A stretch of 64,000 bases of DNA from Lachnospiraceae bacterium (GCA_024693845.1 JAILKJ010000003.1:16028-80027), one strand, 5' to 3'; shown: positions 1 to 10,301, numbered from the stretch's first letter. The notes: generated from the sequence alone by a model not told the origin. Numbers and translations are program-made.

Positions 1-2
1 TG

Positions 3-443
3 TTATCCCTTGGTATGGTCGGTGCCCTTTCCATCGTTCGTTTCCGTGCAGCGATCAAGGAGCCCATGGAAATTGTGTTCCTTTTCTGGGCTTTGGCAGT
101 AGGTATCGTGATCGGCGCCGGTATGATCCCGCTTGCAGTGATCGGCTCAGGTATCATCGGTGTGATCCTGTTACTCTTTGCTAACCGCAAGCTTCACAAT
201 ACTCCTTATATTCTGATCGTAAACTGCGCAGATGAGAAGACAGAAGAGAGCGCCATGAACATCATTGAGAAGTCCGTTGACAAGTATCTGGTTAAGTCTA
301 AGACCGTAAATAGCGCCGGCATAGAGCTGACTGCAGAGATCCGTGTAAAAGACGCGGCAACAAGCTTCGTAAACAGGATCAGTGAGATCAACGGTGTCTC
401 CGGTGCTACGCTCGTTACCTTTAACGGTGAGTACATGTCCTGA
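3..443 (+). CDS. DUF4956 domain-containing membrane protein, C-terminal part (5' truncated by window edge)
   Basis: Frame is open to the window start (L-S-L-G-M-V-G-A-L-S-I-V-R-F-R...); the GALSIVRFRAAIKEP signature followed by TM segments is typical of DUF4956. Confidence 0.75.
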   Translation, partial: LSLGMVGALSIVRFRAAIKEPMEIVFLFWALAVGIVIGAGMIPLAVIGSGIIGVILLLFANRKLHNTPYILIVNCADEKTEESAMNIIEKSVDKYLVKSKTVNSAGIELTAEIRVKDAATSFVNRISEINGVSGATLVTFNGEYMS

Positions 444-452
444 AAGGGGGGC

Positions 453-2705
453 GTGACTATGGTTGCGAACAAGCATATTACGAAGATCGTTTTTGCGATC
501 ATGGCAGTGGCGGTTGCACTGTGTTTACTTGCGATCACCATGTCGGACAAGTTGAATGTCATGCTCGGCGGCACCGGCGTGACGATGGAGTATGAAACCA
601 AGCTTTTCGATACGGATGAGATCATCAGCATAGATATTCAGATGGATGAAGAGGAATGGGAGGAAATGCTCGCTAACTCTACATCGGAAGAATACTACGT
701 CTGTGATGTGGTGATAAACGGTCAGACGGTGCGCCAGGTGGCTATCCGTCCCAAGGGCAATACCTCCCTTTCTGCGATCGCTAAAGATCCCGACAGCGAC
801 AGATATTCCCTCAAGCTGGAGTTCGATCATTTCGTGGAAGGTCAGACCTGCTTCGGGCTGGATAAACTGATTCTGAATAATAACTACGCAGATGCCACCA
901 ACATGAAGGAAGCCATTATCTACGATATGTTCCAGTATATCGGCGCAGATGCTTCCCTGTACAATTATGCGACGGTTTCTCTGAACGGAGAATATCGCGG
1001 AGTATATCTGGCGCTGGAAGGTGTTGAGGACAGCTTCTTCTTAAGAAACTATGGCACCCAGGACGGAGAGCTTTACAAGCCTGATTCCATGGAGATGGGT
1101 GGCAAGAAGATGTCCGGATTCGGCGGCGGTTTCCCGGGTGGGAACTTCGGTGGGGAGTCGCGCTCAAGCCGATCCAACAATACATCAGGTACGTCGACGG
1201 ATTCGAAGAGTGCAGAAGATACCTCGGGAGGTGAGGCGCCGGCATTCGGCGACTTTGATCCATCAAACATGCCTCAGATTGGTGATTTCGATCCCTCGAA
1301 CATGCCTCAGATTGGTGATTTCGATCCCTCCAATATGCCGGAAGGCTTCGGCCCCGGTAGAGAAACAAACGATGAGACGAAATCTTCGGATGATAATTCT
1401 CAAGCTGGATCAACCGGCGATACGAAGGAAGCGGGTGATTCATCTGATAGTAGTTCGGATAAGGCTTCCGGCAGACCGGAGATGCCCGGCGGCGGTAAAG
1501 GCGGCTTCTCCATGGGCGTCAGTGGAGCCAACCTGAACTATACGGATGATGATCTGGACAGCTACTCGACTATCTGGGATGGTGAGATCACCGAGACCAG
1601 CAAGGGCGACCACAGGAGAGTGGTAACGGCTCTTAAGAACATCAGCGAAGGCACGGACCTTGAGAAATATATGGATGTGGATAACATCCTCAAATACATG
1701 GCAGTGCATACCTTCTCGGTAAACATGGACAGCCTTTCCGGTACGATGGCCCATAATTACTATCTGTATGAGTATGACGGTCAGCTGAACATCTTCCCCT
1801 GGGACTACAACCTTTCCCTCGGCGGAATGACCATGGGAAGCAGCGGCGCCACGGATATGGTCAATGATGCTATCGATACCCCGTTCCAGAGCACGGAATT
1901 CTTCGATGCCCTTCTGGAGAACGAAGAGTATCTTGCCAAGTATCATGAATATCTGAACCAGCTGGTAGAAGAGTATGTATATGGCGGCAGATTTGAAGAG
2001 GTCTATAACCGCATCCGCAGTCAGATCGACAGCCTGGTGGATACCGATCCGACAGCCTTCTACAGCTATGATGAGTATGATGCAGCTGCAGAAACGCTCT
2101 ATGAGACAATTCAGCTTCGTGCTGAGAGCATTCGCGGCCAGCTCGACGGAACGATTCCTTCGACGGACGACGGTCAGAAGCAGGATTCCTCGAACCTCGT
2201 AGATGCTTCGCATATCGACGTTACGGTCATGGGTCAGTTTGATATGGGCGGCGCCATAGAAAAAATGAACGCGGAGGTTACCGGAGAGGATACGGAGAGT
2301 GAGAGCGTAGCAGTTCTTGACGCTACAACTGCCGTTATAAATGTATCAGATATAGCTGGCAACAGCACTCTGATTGAGTATGGAACCTCAGGGGGAACAG
2401 TGGGGGAAATTGATAAGCAAGTGAGTGCTTCAACAGAGGAAAACAAAACTGTGGATGAGAAGAATGCGAGTGAGACGAGTGAATCGAGTGATTCATCAGA
2501 CGCAAGACCTTCCTTCGGGCCGGGTGGTCAGGGATTCGGTGGTGGCAATTCTCCGGATTTCGCGGGGATGAGTGGACAGACATCGAATCAGACACGAAAC
2601 AACCTGATCCTGTTCGGAGCCTTGTTCGCCGGTATGTTGATCGCTCTTGTGGCTTGCAAACTGATCAAACGCAGAAAGCCGCTGAAAAAGGCGGAATCGG
2701 TATAA
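453..2705 (+). CDS. CotH kinase family protein with low-complexity acidic/Gly-rich insert and C-terminal TM segment
   Basis: N-terminal signal anchor, CotH-like motifs (RPKGNTSL, LILNNNYADATNMKEAI, NIFPWDYNLSLGG), C-terminal TM plus basic tail. Confidence 0.85.
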   Translation: MTMVANKHITKIVFAIMAVAVALCLLAITMSDKLNVMLGGTGVTMEYETKLFDTDEIISIDIQMDEEEWEEMLANSTSEEYYVCDVVINGQTVRQVAIRPKGNTSLSAIAKDPDSDRYSLKLEFDHFVEGQTCFGLDKLILNNNYADATNMKEAIIYDMFQYIGADASLYNYATVSLNGEYRGVYLALEGVEDSFFLRNYGTQDGELYKPDSMEMGGKKMSGFGGGFPGGNFGGESRSSRSNNTSGTSTDSKSAEDTSGGEAPAFGDFDPSNMPQIGDFDPSNMPQIGDFDPSNMPEGFGPGRETNDETKSSDDNSQAGSTGDTKEAGDSSDSSSDKASGRPEMPGGGKGGFSMGVSGANLNYTDDDLDSYSTIWDGEITETSKGDHRRVVTALKNISEGTDLEKYMDVDNILKYMAVHTFSVNMDSLSGTMAHNYYLYEYDGQLNIFPWDYNLSLGGMTMGSSGATDMVNDAIDTPFQSTEFFDALLENEEYLAKYHEYLNQLVEEYVYGGRFEEVYNRIRSQIDSLVDTDPTAFYSYDEYDAAAETLYETIQLRAESIRGQLDGTIPSTDDGQKQDSSNLVDASHIDVTVMGQFDMGGAIEKMNAEVTGEDTESESVAVLDATTAVINVSDIAGNSTLIEYGTSGGTVGEIDKQVSASTEENKTVDEKNASETSESSDSSDARPSFGPGGQGFGGGNSPDFAGMSGQTSNQTRNNLILFGALFAGMLIALVACKLIKRRKPLKKAESV
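1248..1346 (+). repeat. Three tandem 33-bp units encoding GDFDPSNMPQI-type 11-aa repeats in the CotH insert
   Basis: GDFDPSNMPQI / GDFDPSNMPQI / GDFDPSNMPEG read directly from the translation. Confidence 0.9.
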
Positions 2706-2723
2706 CCGTTAACTGAATAAATG

Positions 2724-2751
2724 TTGCAATAACTAACAACTCCTGCTATTA
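2724..2751 (+). promoter_or_regulatory. Candidate sigma-A promoter for the XRE-UDP-glucose dehydrogenase gene
   Basis: TTGCAA-N17-TATTAT with extended TGC before the -10. Confidence 0.45.
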
Positions 2752-2811
2752 TGAAGCTGATGCAAACAAAAAGATTGACGCTATCAGCAACATAATAAGC
2801 AGGAGTTTTTT
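2735..2811 (+). promoter_or_regulatory. Long imperfect inverted repeat overlapping promoter and Shine-Dalgarno, followed by T6 and the ATG
   Basis: AACTCCTGCTATTATG-nn-GCTGAT ... ATCAGC-nn-CATAATAAGCAGGAGTT, then TTTTTTATG. Confidence 0.75.
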
Positions 2812-4344
2812 ATGAGACAATTATCCCTTCAGAAGCTTTCCTATACCGTAGCAAACCGTAGAAAGGCCCTGGGTCTGTCACAGACTGCCCTTTCCGAGAA
2901 GTCGGGTATCAACCGTTCGATCCTCTCCAGACTGGAATCCGGAACCTACAGTCCTTCCGTTGACCAGCTCTTGGTTCTTTCCGAGATTCTGGGCTTTGAG
3001 ATTTCGGATTTGATCGAGAACGGAAGCGGGGATGAGGCTGATGGAAGGAAAGCAGCTGCTAACAATCCCGACAAGACGAAGGTCGGAAGAAAGAAGATCG
3101 CCGTTGCTGGAACCGGCTATGTTGGCCTATCCCTTGCTGTATTGTTAGCACAGCACAACGATGTGACGGCAGTGGACATTGTGCAGGAGAAGGTGGACCT
3201 TTTAAATGAGCACAAAAGCCCCATACGTGATGAGTATATTGAAAAGTACCTTTCGGAATACCGGGAGAGGGGCCTTTCTTTAAAGGCAACAACGGACGGC
3301 GCAGCAGCCTATTCCAAGGCGGATTTCATCATCGTATCCGCACCCACCAACTACGATCCCAGGAATGATTTTTTTGACTGCTCGGCAGTGGAAGCCGTTC
3401 TTTCTCTGGTTAAGACTTCATGCAAAAATCGTAAGAAAAAACCTACGGTGGTCATCAAATCAACGATTCCCGTGGGCTACACGGCGCAGGTGCGTCAGAA
3501 GTTAGACATGGATAACATTATCTTCAGTCCGGAGTTTCTTCGGGAATCCAGAGCGCTGTATGACAATCTCTATCCCAGTCGTATCATTGTGGGCTCGGAT
3601 GATGCCAATATGCCTGCGGCAAAGGAGTTTGCAGCCCTTTTGGAACAAGGGGCCATCAAAACCGATATACCCATACTTTTCATGAATACTACGGAAGCAG
3701 AGGCAACGAAGCTCTTCGTGAACACCTATCTGGCCCTTCGCGTCAGCTATTTCAACGAGCTGGATACCTATGCTGAGGTGAAGAATCTTAAAACGGCGCC
3801 CATCATAAAAGGGGTTTGCCTGGATCCCCGGGTGGGGGATTTTTACAACAATCCTTCCTTCGGATATGGCGGCTACTGTCTGCCGAAGGACACCAAGCAG
3901 CTGCTGGCTAACTATCAGGATGTGCCGGAGAATCTCATTGAAGCCATTGTTGAGAGTAACCGCACCAGGAAGGATTTCATTGCGGACAGGATCCTGGATA
4001 TCGCCGGTGCTTACGGTCACAGCGATCCCTATTCCAGCGACAGAGAGATCCTGCAGAAGGATGTAGTGGTGGGCGTATACCGACTGACGATGAAGTCCAA
4101 CTCCGACAACTTCCGCCAGTCCTCGATCCAGGGGGTTATGAAGCGTATTAAGGCTAAGGGGGCCAAGGTGGTGATCTATGAACCGACCCTGGAGGACGGA
4201 TCCACTTTCTTCGGATCGTTAGTTGTGAACAACTTAAAGAAGTTCAAGAAAATGTGCGGCTGCATCATCGCCAACCGCTATGATCCGATCCTGGATGACG
4301 TGGAGGATAAGGTATATACGAGAGATCTGTTCAGAAGGGATTAA
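2812..4344 (+). CDS. Fusion protein: N-terminal XRE-family HTH + nucleotide-sugar (UDP-glucose 6-) dehydrogenase
   Basis: N-term [45 protein letters not shown] (HTH); then [22 protein letters not shown] (Rossmann) and [14 protein letters not shown] (catalytic Cys). Confidence 0.9.
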   Translation: MRQLSLQKLSYTVANRRKALGLSQTALSEKSGINRSILSRLESGTYSPSVDQLLVLSEILGFEISDLIENGSGDEADGRKAAANNPDKTKVGRKKIAVAGTGYVGLSLAVLLAQHNDVTAVDIVQEKVDLLNEHKSPIRDEYIEKYLSEYRERGLSLKATTDGAAAYSKADFIIVSAPTNYDPRNDFFDCSAVEAVLSLVKTSCKNRKKKPTVVIKSTIPVGYTAQVRQKLDMDNIIFSPEFLRESRALYDNLYPSRIIVGSDDANMPAAKEFAALLEQGAIKTDIPILFMNTTEAEATKLFVNTYLALRVSYFNELDTYAEVKNLKTAPIIKGVCLDPRVGDFYNNPSFGYGGYCLPKDTKQLLANYQDVPENLIEAIVESNRTRKDFIADRILDIAGAYGHSDPYSSDREILQKDVVVGVYRLTMKSNSDNFRQSSIQGVMKRIKAKGAKVVIYEPTLEDGSTFFGSLVVNNLKKFKKMCGCIIANRYDPILDDVEDKVYTRDLFRRD

Positions 4345-4445
4345 AAACTGTTGTAAATTGCCGCGGATATGGTATGATTGTGAGAGTGTGAGGCAAGGGA
4401 GCTTCCGCGGAAAATTCAAATATGATAGTTCCCAAGGAGGTAAGT

Positions 4446-5651
4446 ATGGCTAAAATTGCAATGACCACCCCGCTGGTGGAAATGGACGGAGATGAAATGA
4501 CGAGGATCCTCTGGAAGATGATCAAGGACGAGCTTTTGCTCCCTTACGTTGATCTGAAGACAGAGTATTATGATCTTGGCCTGGAGCATAGAAACGAAAC
4601 CGATGATCAGGTTACCCGTGACAGCGCTGAGGCGACCAAGAAGTACGGCGTGGCTGTTAAGTGTGCGACCATCACCCCGAATGCGGCAAGAATGGATGAG
4701 TATCATCTCAAAGAGATGTGGAAGAGTCCCAACGGAACCATCCGTTCCATGCTGGACGGAACCGTTTTCCGCGCACCCATCATTGTTAAGGGCATCGAGC
4801 CCTGCGTGCGCAACTGGGAAAAGCCCATTACCCTGGCTCGTCACGCATACGGCGATGTTTACAAAAATGTTGAGATCGCAGCAAATGGCCCCGGTAAGGC
4901 TGAGCTGGTATTTACCGCAGCTGACGGCACCGAAGAGAGAAAAGTGATCCACGAGTTTGACGGCCCCGGTGTGATCCAGGGCGTTCATAATACGAAGAAG
5001 TCCATCGAGAGCTTCGCAAAGGCTTGCTTTAATTATGCCCTTGATACGAAGCAGGATCTGTGGTTTGCAACCAAGGATACGATCTCCAAGACTTATGATC
5101 ATACCTTCAAGGATGTATTCCAGGAGATCTTTGATGCGGATTACAAGGAGAAGTTCGATGCGGCAGGCATTATCTACTTCTATACGCTGATCGATGATGC
5201 TGTAGCCCGCGTTATGAAGGCAAAGGGCGGCTTTATCTGGGCCTGCAAGAACTATGACGGCGATGTGATGAGTGATATGGTTTCCTCCGCCTTCGGTTCT
5301 CTTGCCATGATGACCAGTGTTCTGGTATCTCCCGCAGGCGTATACGAGTACGAGGCTGCTCACGGAACCGTACAGCGTCACTATTATAAGCATCTGGCAG
5401 GAGAGGAGACCTCCACCAACTCCGTGGCTACCATTTTTGCATGGACCGGCGCCCTTCGTAAGCGCGGCGAGCTGGATGGCAACAAGGATCTGATGGCTTT
5501 TGCAGACAAGCTTGAGAAGGCTACCATCGATACCATCGAGAGTGGACGCATGACCAAGGACCTTGCGCTGATAACTTCCCTGAAGGACGTAACCGTACTC
5601 AACAGTGAGAACTTCATCAAGGAGATCCGCAAGACCCTTGAGGCGATGTGA
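4446..5651 (+). CDS. icd: NADP-dependent isocitrate dehydrogenase
   Basis: [66 protein letters not shown] upstream of ATG 4446. Confidence 0.95.
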   Translation: MAKIAMTTPLVEMDGDEMTRILWKMIKDELLLPYVDLKTEYYDLGLEHRNETDDQVTRDSAEATKKYGVAVKCATITPNAARMDEYHLKEMWKSPNGTIRSMLDGTVFRAPIIVKGIEPCVRNWEKPITLARHAYGDVYKNVEIAANGPGKAELVFTAADGTEERKVIHEFDGPGVIQGVHNTKKSIESFAKACFNYALDTKQDLWFATKDTISKTYDHTFKDVFQEIFDADYKEKFDAAGIIYFYTLIDDAVARVMKAKGGFIWACKNYDGDVMSDMVSSAFGSLAMMTSVLVSPAGVYEYEAAHGTVQRHYYKHLAGEETSTNSVATIFAWTGALRKRGELDGNKDLMAFADKLEKATIDTIESGRMTKDLALITSLKDVTVLNSENFIKEIRKTLEAM

Positions 5652-5688
5652 GGATCCTACCGGATGGTTTATTAGCTCATAAAGAGAC

Positions 5689-5725
5689 GCCTCCCCTGTT
5701 GGCAGACAGGAGAGGCATTTTTATT
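5689..5725 (+). terminator. Intrinsic terminator after icd (possibly bidirectional with aroC)
   Basis: GCCTCCCCTGT-TGGCAG-ACAGGAGAGGC followed by ATTTTTATTTT. Confidence 0.8.
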
Positions 5726-5774
5726 TTCGCTTATTACTTCTCTTATCGAGAAAGTTCAGCAACGCTACGAGCAG

Positions 5775-6875
5775 TCAGGAATACACCTTCATCAGGTTCT
5801 CTAGCTTTGAGGACATGTTGCCCATGAGCAGGTCCAGGATGGTAAGTGCGGTCATGCACTCGACTACGACTACGGCGCGGGGGACGATGACGGGATCGTG
5901 GCGCCCGGTGATGGTCAGCTCTGTAGGTGTGCCGTCCTGAGTGACGGTCTGCTGGGGCTGATAGATGGAAGGGGTGGGCTTGATGTGAGCCCTTATGATC
6001 AGATCGCTTCCGTCTGAGATGCCGGCCAGTGTTCCGCCGCTGTGGTTGGTGATCTTAACGATCTTGCCGTTCTCATCGGCGCTGAAGCCGTCGTTGTTTT
6101 CGCTTCCCTTAAGTTTTGCGGCATTGATGCCATCGCCGATCTCAACGGCTTTAACGGCGCCGATGGACATGAGGGCAGCTGCAAGGCGGGCATCCAGCTT
6201 ATCAAAAACAGGATTTCCGATACCGGGCATAAGCCCTTTGGTCACACATTCGATGACGCCGCCGGCGGAATCCCGTTTCTCAATGCAATCAGCCAGATAA
6301 GCTTCCGCTAACTGAGAGGATACGCGATCCGGCATGGCAGTAGGCGTCTCAAGGATGGCCTGCCTGTCAAAGCGGGCAGGATCGATGGAAACTGAGCCGA
6401 TGCTTTTGGTATAGGCAAAGATCTCAATGCCCAGCTCTCTAAGGATCTTGGCGGCAACTGCGCCTGCAGCCACGCGTCCTGCAGTCTCGCGGCCGGAAGA
6501 ACGTCCGCCTCCGCGATAATCCCTGAAGCCGTATTTTTCATCATAGGTATAATCCCCGTGTCCCGGACGATAGCAGCTTGCAATCTGGGAATAATCCGAT
6601 GAGCGCTGGGAGGTGTTGCGGATCAGAAGGGCAATGGGAGTGCCGGTGGTCTTACCTTCGAACACGCCAGAGAGGATCTCCACCTCATCAGCCTCCTTGC
6701 GCTGGGTCGTGATGGCGCTCTGACCCGGCTTGCGTCTGTCCAGGTACTTCTGTATATCCGATTCACTGAGCGAAAGCCCTGCGGGACAGCCGTCGATCAC
6801 GGCGCCAAGGCCGGGTCCGTGGGATTCTCCGAAGGTCTGTACTCTGAAGTTATTGCCGAAACTTGATCCGTTCAT
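5775..6875 (-). CDS. aroC: Chorismate synthase
   Basis: MNGSSFGNNFRVQTFGESHGPGLGAVIDGCPAG, RPGHGDYTYDEKYGFRDYRGGGRSSGRET; internal Met chosen as start over the longer ORF. Confidence 0.95.
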   Translation of the reverse strand: MNGSSFGNNFRVQTFGESHGPGLGAVIDGCPAGLSLSESDIQKYLDRRKPGQSAITTQRKEADEVEILSGVFEGKTTGTPIALLIRNTSQRSSDYSQIASCYRPGHGDYTYDEKYGFRDYRGGGRSSGRETAGRVAAGAVAAKILRELGIEIFAYTKSIGSVSIDPARFDRQAILETPTAMPDRVSSQLAEAYLADCIEKRDSAGGVIECVTKGLMPGIGNPVFDKLDARLAAALMSIGAVKAVEIGDGINAAKLKGSENNDGFSADENGKIVKITNHSGGTLAGISDGSDLIIRAHIKPTPSIYQPQQTVTQDGTPTELTITGRHDPVIVPRAVVVVECMTALTILDLLMGNMSSKLENLMKVYS

Positions 6876-7013
6876 TTTTCTTTCCCCTGTAAGATGTAGA
6901 TTGACGATGTTTGTCTTGATTTCGTCTCGATTAGAATACCACAGATAGGCGATTTCGTACAAGGGCGACATTTTTATTGTATCCTGCATGGATTGTGGTA
7001 TATACTGTATCTC

Positions 7014-7973
7014 ATGAGTAATATAAAGTATTGGCTGAAAAAAGCAGGGATCGCAGCTCTGCTCATAGTGGTGATGCTTTTCTGCAGCAGTATTTTCTAC
7101 CAGACGGGAAGTGCTGCGGATGAAAGACATATAGCGGAGTTTGAATGGGAAGCCATGTCGGATGACTGGACATCGGTTTACTACGAAGGAAGCGATGAGG
7201 CGAATGACGTGAATCTAAAAGATAAGGCTGATTCCGGAGAAGCGGCTGATTCGAAGGAAGCTACGGGCGAAGAGATCGATGCGTCAGAAGTCGGAAAGGG
7301 AACCTCCCTTCTCAGCTACTCGAAGATAAGCGCTGAGGAAGAGGAGGATGATCCTCTGGCGGCCTTCTCTTCAGATGACTGGGAGCTGATCCTGGTGAAC
7401 AAGCAGCATCCCATTCCGGATGACTACAGCTTTGAGTTGGGAAGTATCCACAACGGACTTCGGGTGGACAAAAGGATCACGGACAAGCTGGACGCCATGC
7501 TGAGTGCGGCGGCGGACGACGGAGTGCCGCTCCTTGTGATCTCGCCCTATCGAAACGGCGACAAGCAGAAGGATCTGTTTGATAAGAAGGTGAAACGGGC
7601 GCTGAAGAATGAGAAAAGCTACCTGGATGCCTATCGCGAGACGGCGCAGGCGGTGACGATCCCGGGCTCCAGTGAGCATGAGATCGGTCTTGCGGCGGAT
7701 CTGACAACGAAGGCGCATATCACCCTGGATGCGGAATATGCCGAGTCGGAGGGCGGAAAGTGGCTTGCCGCTAACTGCACCAGATTCGGTTTTATCCTGC
7801 GTTATCCTGTGGGAAAAGAGAAGATCACGGGCATTGAGTACGAGCCCTGGCATTTCCGCTACGTAGGCAGGGAGGCGGCCGAGTATATCACGGAGCATGA
7901 TCTGTCCTTAGAAGAGTTTGTAAGCCTTTTAAAGGAGCGGGAAAGAGCCATGGAGCAGGAGAAGAGTGAATGA
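7014..7973 (+). CDS. M15 family D-alanyl-D-alanine carboxypeptidase (VanY-like), membrane anchored
   Basis: N-terminal TM; SPYRNGDKQKDLF, PGSSEHEIGLAADL, EPWHFRYVG motifs. Confidence 0.88.
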   Translation: MSNIKYWLKKAGIAALLIVVMLFCSSIFYQTGSAADERHIAEFEWEAMSDDWTSVYYEGSDEANDVNLKDKADSGEAADSKEATGEEIDASEVGKGTSLLSYSKISAEEEEDDPLAAFSSDDWELILVNKQHPIPDDYSFELGSIHNGLRVDKRITDKLDAMLSAAADDGVPLLVISPYRNGDKQKDLFDKKVKRALKNEKSYLDAYRETAQAVTIPGSSEHEIGLAADLTTKAHITLDAEYAESEGGKWLAANCTRFGFILRYPVGKEKITGIEYEPWHFRYVGREAAEYITEHDLSLEEFVSLLKERERAMEQEKSE

Positions 7974-9103
7974 AATATACATTACTGAAAACGGAAGGAA
8001 GAGCCAAAAGAGCTCAGTTTGAAACCTGTCACGGCACGGTACAGACGCCGGTGTTCATGAACGTGGGAACGGTGGCTGCCATCAAAGGTGCCGTGGGAAC
8101 GGAGGATCTGGAGTCCATCGGGACGCAGATTCAGCTGTCCAATACCTATCATCTCCACGTAAGGCCAGGAGATAAGCTGATCCATGATCTGGGAGGACTC
8201 CATAAGTTCATGGTCTGGGACAAGCCGATCCTGACCGATTCCGGTGGATTCCAGGTCTTTTCCCTGGCTACCCTTCGAAAGATCAAGGAAGAAGGTGTTA
8301 CCTTCCGCAGTCATATAGACGGACATAAAATCTTCATGGGCCCCGAGGAGAGCATGCAGATCCAGTCGAACCTGGGATCCACCATCGCCATGGCCTTTGA
8401 CGAATGTCCCCCGGCTTTGGCGGAAAGAAGCTATGTGCAGCCCTCCGTGGACAGAACCACCAGATGGCTGGAGCGCTGCAGGACAGAGATGAAGCGGCTG
8501 AACAGCCTTCAGGATACAGTTAACCCCGAGCAACTTTTGTTTGGTATCAATCAGGGCGCCGTTTATTCCGATATCCGCATCGAGCATGCCAAAACCATCG
8601 CCGATATGGACCTTGACGGCTATGCCATCGGGGGTCTTGCCGTGGGAGAGAGCCATGAGCAGATGTATGAGATGATCGAGGCAGTCACCGAGTATCTGCC
8701 CAAGGACAAGCCTACCTATCTGATGGGAGTGGGAACGCCTGTCAACATCATCGAAGCGGTAGAGCGGGGCGTGGACTTTTTCGACTGTGTCTATCCTTCC
8801 AGAAACGGAAGACACGGACATGTCTACACCCATGACGGGAAGCTGAACCTGTTCAATCAGCAGTATGAGAGGGATATGCGGCCCATCGAGGAAGGGTGCG
8901 GCTGTCCTGCCTGCAGAAGATACAGCAGAGCTTACATCCGACACCTTCTGAAGGCCAAGGAAATGCTGGGGCTTCGCCTCTGTGTTCTCCATAACCTGTA
9001 TTTCTACAATCACCTGATGGAAGAGATCAGGATCTCCCTGGATGAGGAGCGATTTTCCTCCTTCAAAAAAGAGTTCCTGGAAAGGTATCAGGGGGAAAAA
9101 TAA
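7970..9103 (+). CDS. tgt: Queuine/preQ1 tRNA-guanine transglycosylase
   Basis: LSNTYHLHVRPGDKLI, DSGGFQVFSL, PSRNGRHGHVYT, zinc motif CGCPACRRYSRAYIRHL; ATGA overlap with upstream gene. Confidence 0.96.
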   Translation: MKYTLLKTEGRAKRAQFETCHGTVQTPVFMNVGTVAAIKGAVGTEDLESIGTQIQLSNTYHLHVRPGDKLIHDLGGLHKFMVWDKPILTDSGGFQVFSLATLRKIKEEGVTFRSHIDGHKIFMGPEESMQIQSNLGSTIAMAFDECPPALAERSYVQPSVDRTTRWLERCRTEMKRLNSLQDTVNPEQLLFGINQGAVYSDIRIEHAKTIADMDLDGYAIGGLAVGESHEQMYEMIEAVTEYLPKDKPTYLMGVGTPVNIIEAVERGVDFFDCVYPSRNGRHGHVYTHDGKLNLFNQQYERDMRPIEEGCGCPACRRYSRAYIRHLLKAKEMLGLRLCVLHNLYFYNHLMEEIRISLDEERFSSFKKEFLERYQGEK

Positions 9104-9139
9104 GCAGTTGCTTAAGGTACGAATTTTTAGTATAATGAG

Positions 9140-9325
9140 CTTAACCTGAATGAGGGTTTTCTCATTATTTTGAACCTACATTTACTTGAAACGGGATTCC
9201 TATATTGTCATGCGGATGTCACGCCTTACCTACGGGTCAGAGGACGGCAGAAGCGTGGTTGCGGTTGCCCACCTGGCTGTGCGCTAGGAGTCAAAGTATG
9301 AGAGCCTTGTTCAGGGGTTTCTTAT
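9140..9325 (+). ncRNA. ssrS: Probable 6S RNA (ssrS-like)
   Basis: Non-coding gap of about 240 nt preceded by a TATAAT-like box (GTATAATGAG); closing-stem arms AACCTGAA...TTCAGGGGTTT; internal GCCCACCTGG...CTAGGAGTCAAAG resembling 6S conserved elements; ends approximate. Confidence 0.6.
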
Positions 9326-9340
9326 TTTTGTGAGGATTTC

Positions 9341-10234
9341 ATGTTTGGCAAGTGTTACAGGATCTGGCTGAATTTCAGCAAAAAGCTGAGCGATGATCAC
9401 ATCGGTGCGTATGCTTCCAGCACCGCTTTTTTTACATTCCTGTCGCTCATTCCCATGCTGATGGTGCTCCTGGCACTGCTTCCTTATACGCCGCTGCAGC
9501 AGGATGTGCTGCTGGAGGTGGTCTCGGCGGTTTTCCCCGATTACATGTATGATATCATCAACAGCATCATTCAGGATCTGTATTCGGCTTCCGGCGTAGT
9601 GCTTTCCGTTACGCTGGCCTTTACGATCTGGTCTGCGGCCAAGGGCACGCTGTCCCTTCTGCGGGGCCTGAATGTGATCTTCGAGGTAGAGGAGCAGAGA
9701 AACTACTTCGTTCTGCGTCTGCGTGCCGCGCTCTATACCTTTGCGATGCTGCTGATCATTCTGCTTTTGCTGGTAGGCGTCGTCTTCACCCACAAGATCA
9801 GGGACATGATCCTGGTGACCTTTCCCTCCCTGAGTCCGGTATTCGGATTCCTTGTGTCGGTGCGGGCCTTTTTTGTGATCGCGGTGCTCAGCGTGCTGTT
9901 TACCGCCATCTACACCTATCTGCCCAATGCCAAGAACAAGTTCCACTGGGAGATGCCGGGTGCCATCTTTTCGGCCTTTGCCTGGTATATCGTCTCCCTG
10001 GGCTTTTCGGCTTACGTCAATAACGTCATGGGTAAAAATGCATTCGGAAGCATGACGACGGTGGTCATTGCCATGCTGTGGATGTACATCATTTTTTACC
10101 TGATCCTGTTCGGGGCGGCCGTAAACTGCTTCCTGCTGGAGACCTTCCGGTATCTAAATTCCAGAAGGATCGAGCGGAAACGGGAGAGAGCCGAGCAAAG
10201 AAGGCTAAACAGAGAGCAAAAGAAAACAATTTGA
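9341..10234 (+). CDS. YihY/BrkB family inner membrane protein
   Basis: Multiple TM segments, ASSTAFFTFLSLIPMLM and FGSMTTVVIAMLWMYIIFYLILFGAAVN motifs. Confidence 0.9.
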   Translation: MFGKCYRIWLNFSKKLSDDHIGAYASSTAFFTFLSLIPMLMVLLALLPYTPLQQDVLLEVVSAVFPDYMYDIINSIIQDLYSASGVVLSVTLAFTIWSAAKGTLSLLRGLNVIFEVEEQRNYFVLRLRAALYTFAMLLIILLLLVGVVFTHKIRDMILVTFPSLSPVFGFLVSVRAFFVIAVLSVLFTAIYTYLPNAKNKFHWEMPGAIFSAFAWYIVSLGFSAYVNNVMGKNAFGSMTTVVIAMLWMYIIFYLILFGAAVNCFLLETFRYLNSRRIERKRERAEQRRLNREQKKTI

Positions 10235-10301
10235 TCATTCACAAAAGGCCGCAATTGTGTTATGCTAACAGGTGGCAAATTTTTCAAAAAGGAGACAGAG
10301 G

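Noticed and set aside
1051-1536. 161-aa + strand ORF within cotH
   Set aside because: Alternative frame of the low-complexity CotH linker; Arg-rich frame-shift product without independent start signals.
5066-5094. TGCAACC inside icd as a further ECF-type promoter
   Set aside because: The sequence 17 bp downstream is GACTT, not GTATT, and it lies within coding sequence; likely chance.
7982-9013. 343-aa minus-strand ORF opposite tgt
   Set aside because: Fully antisense to a clear Tgt; no protein-like motif; a shadow ORF from codon bias. The same applies to 12817-13908, 26248-27351, 42220-43305, 49762-50883, 58643-59470 and similar.
10235-10301. T-box leader for pheS
   Set aside because: Only about 67 nt of spacer with no T-box consensus or terminator; too short.
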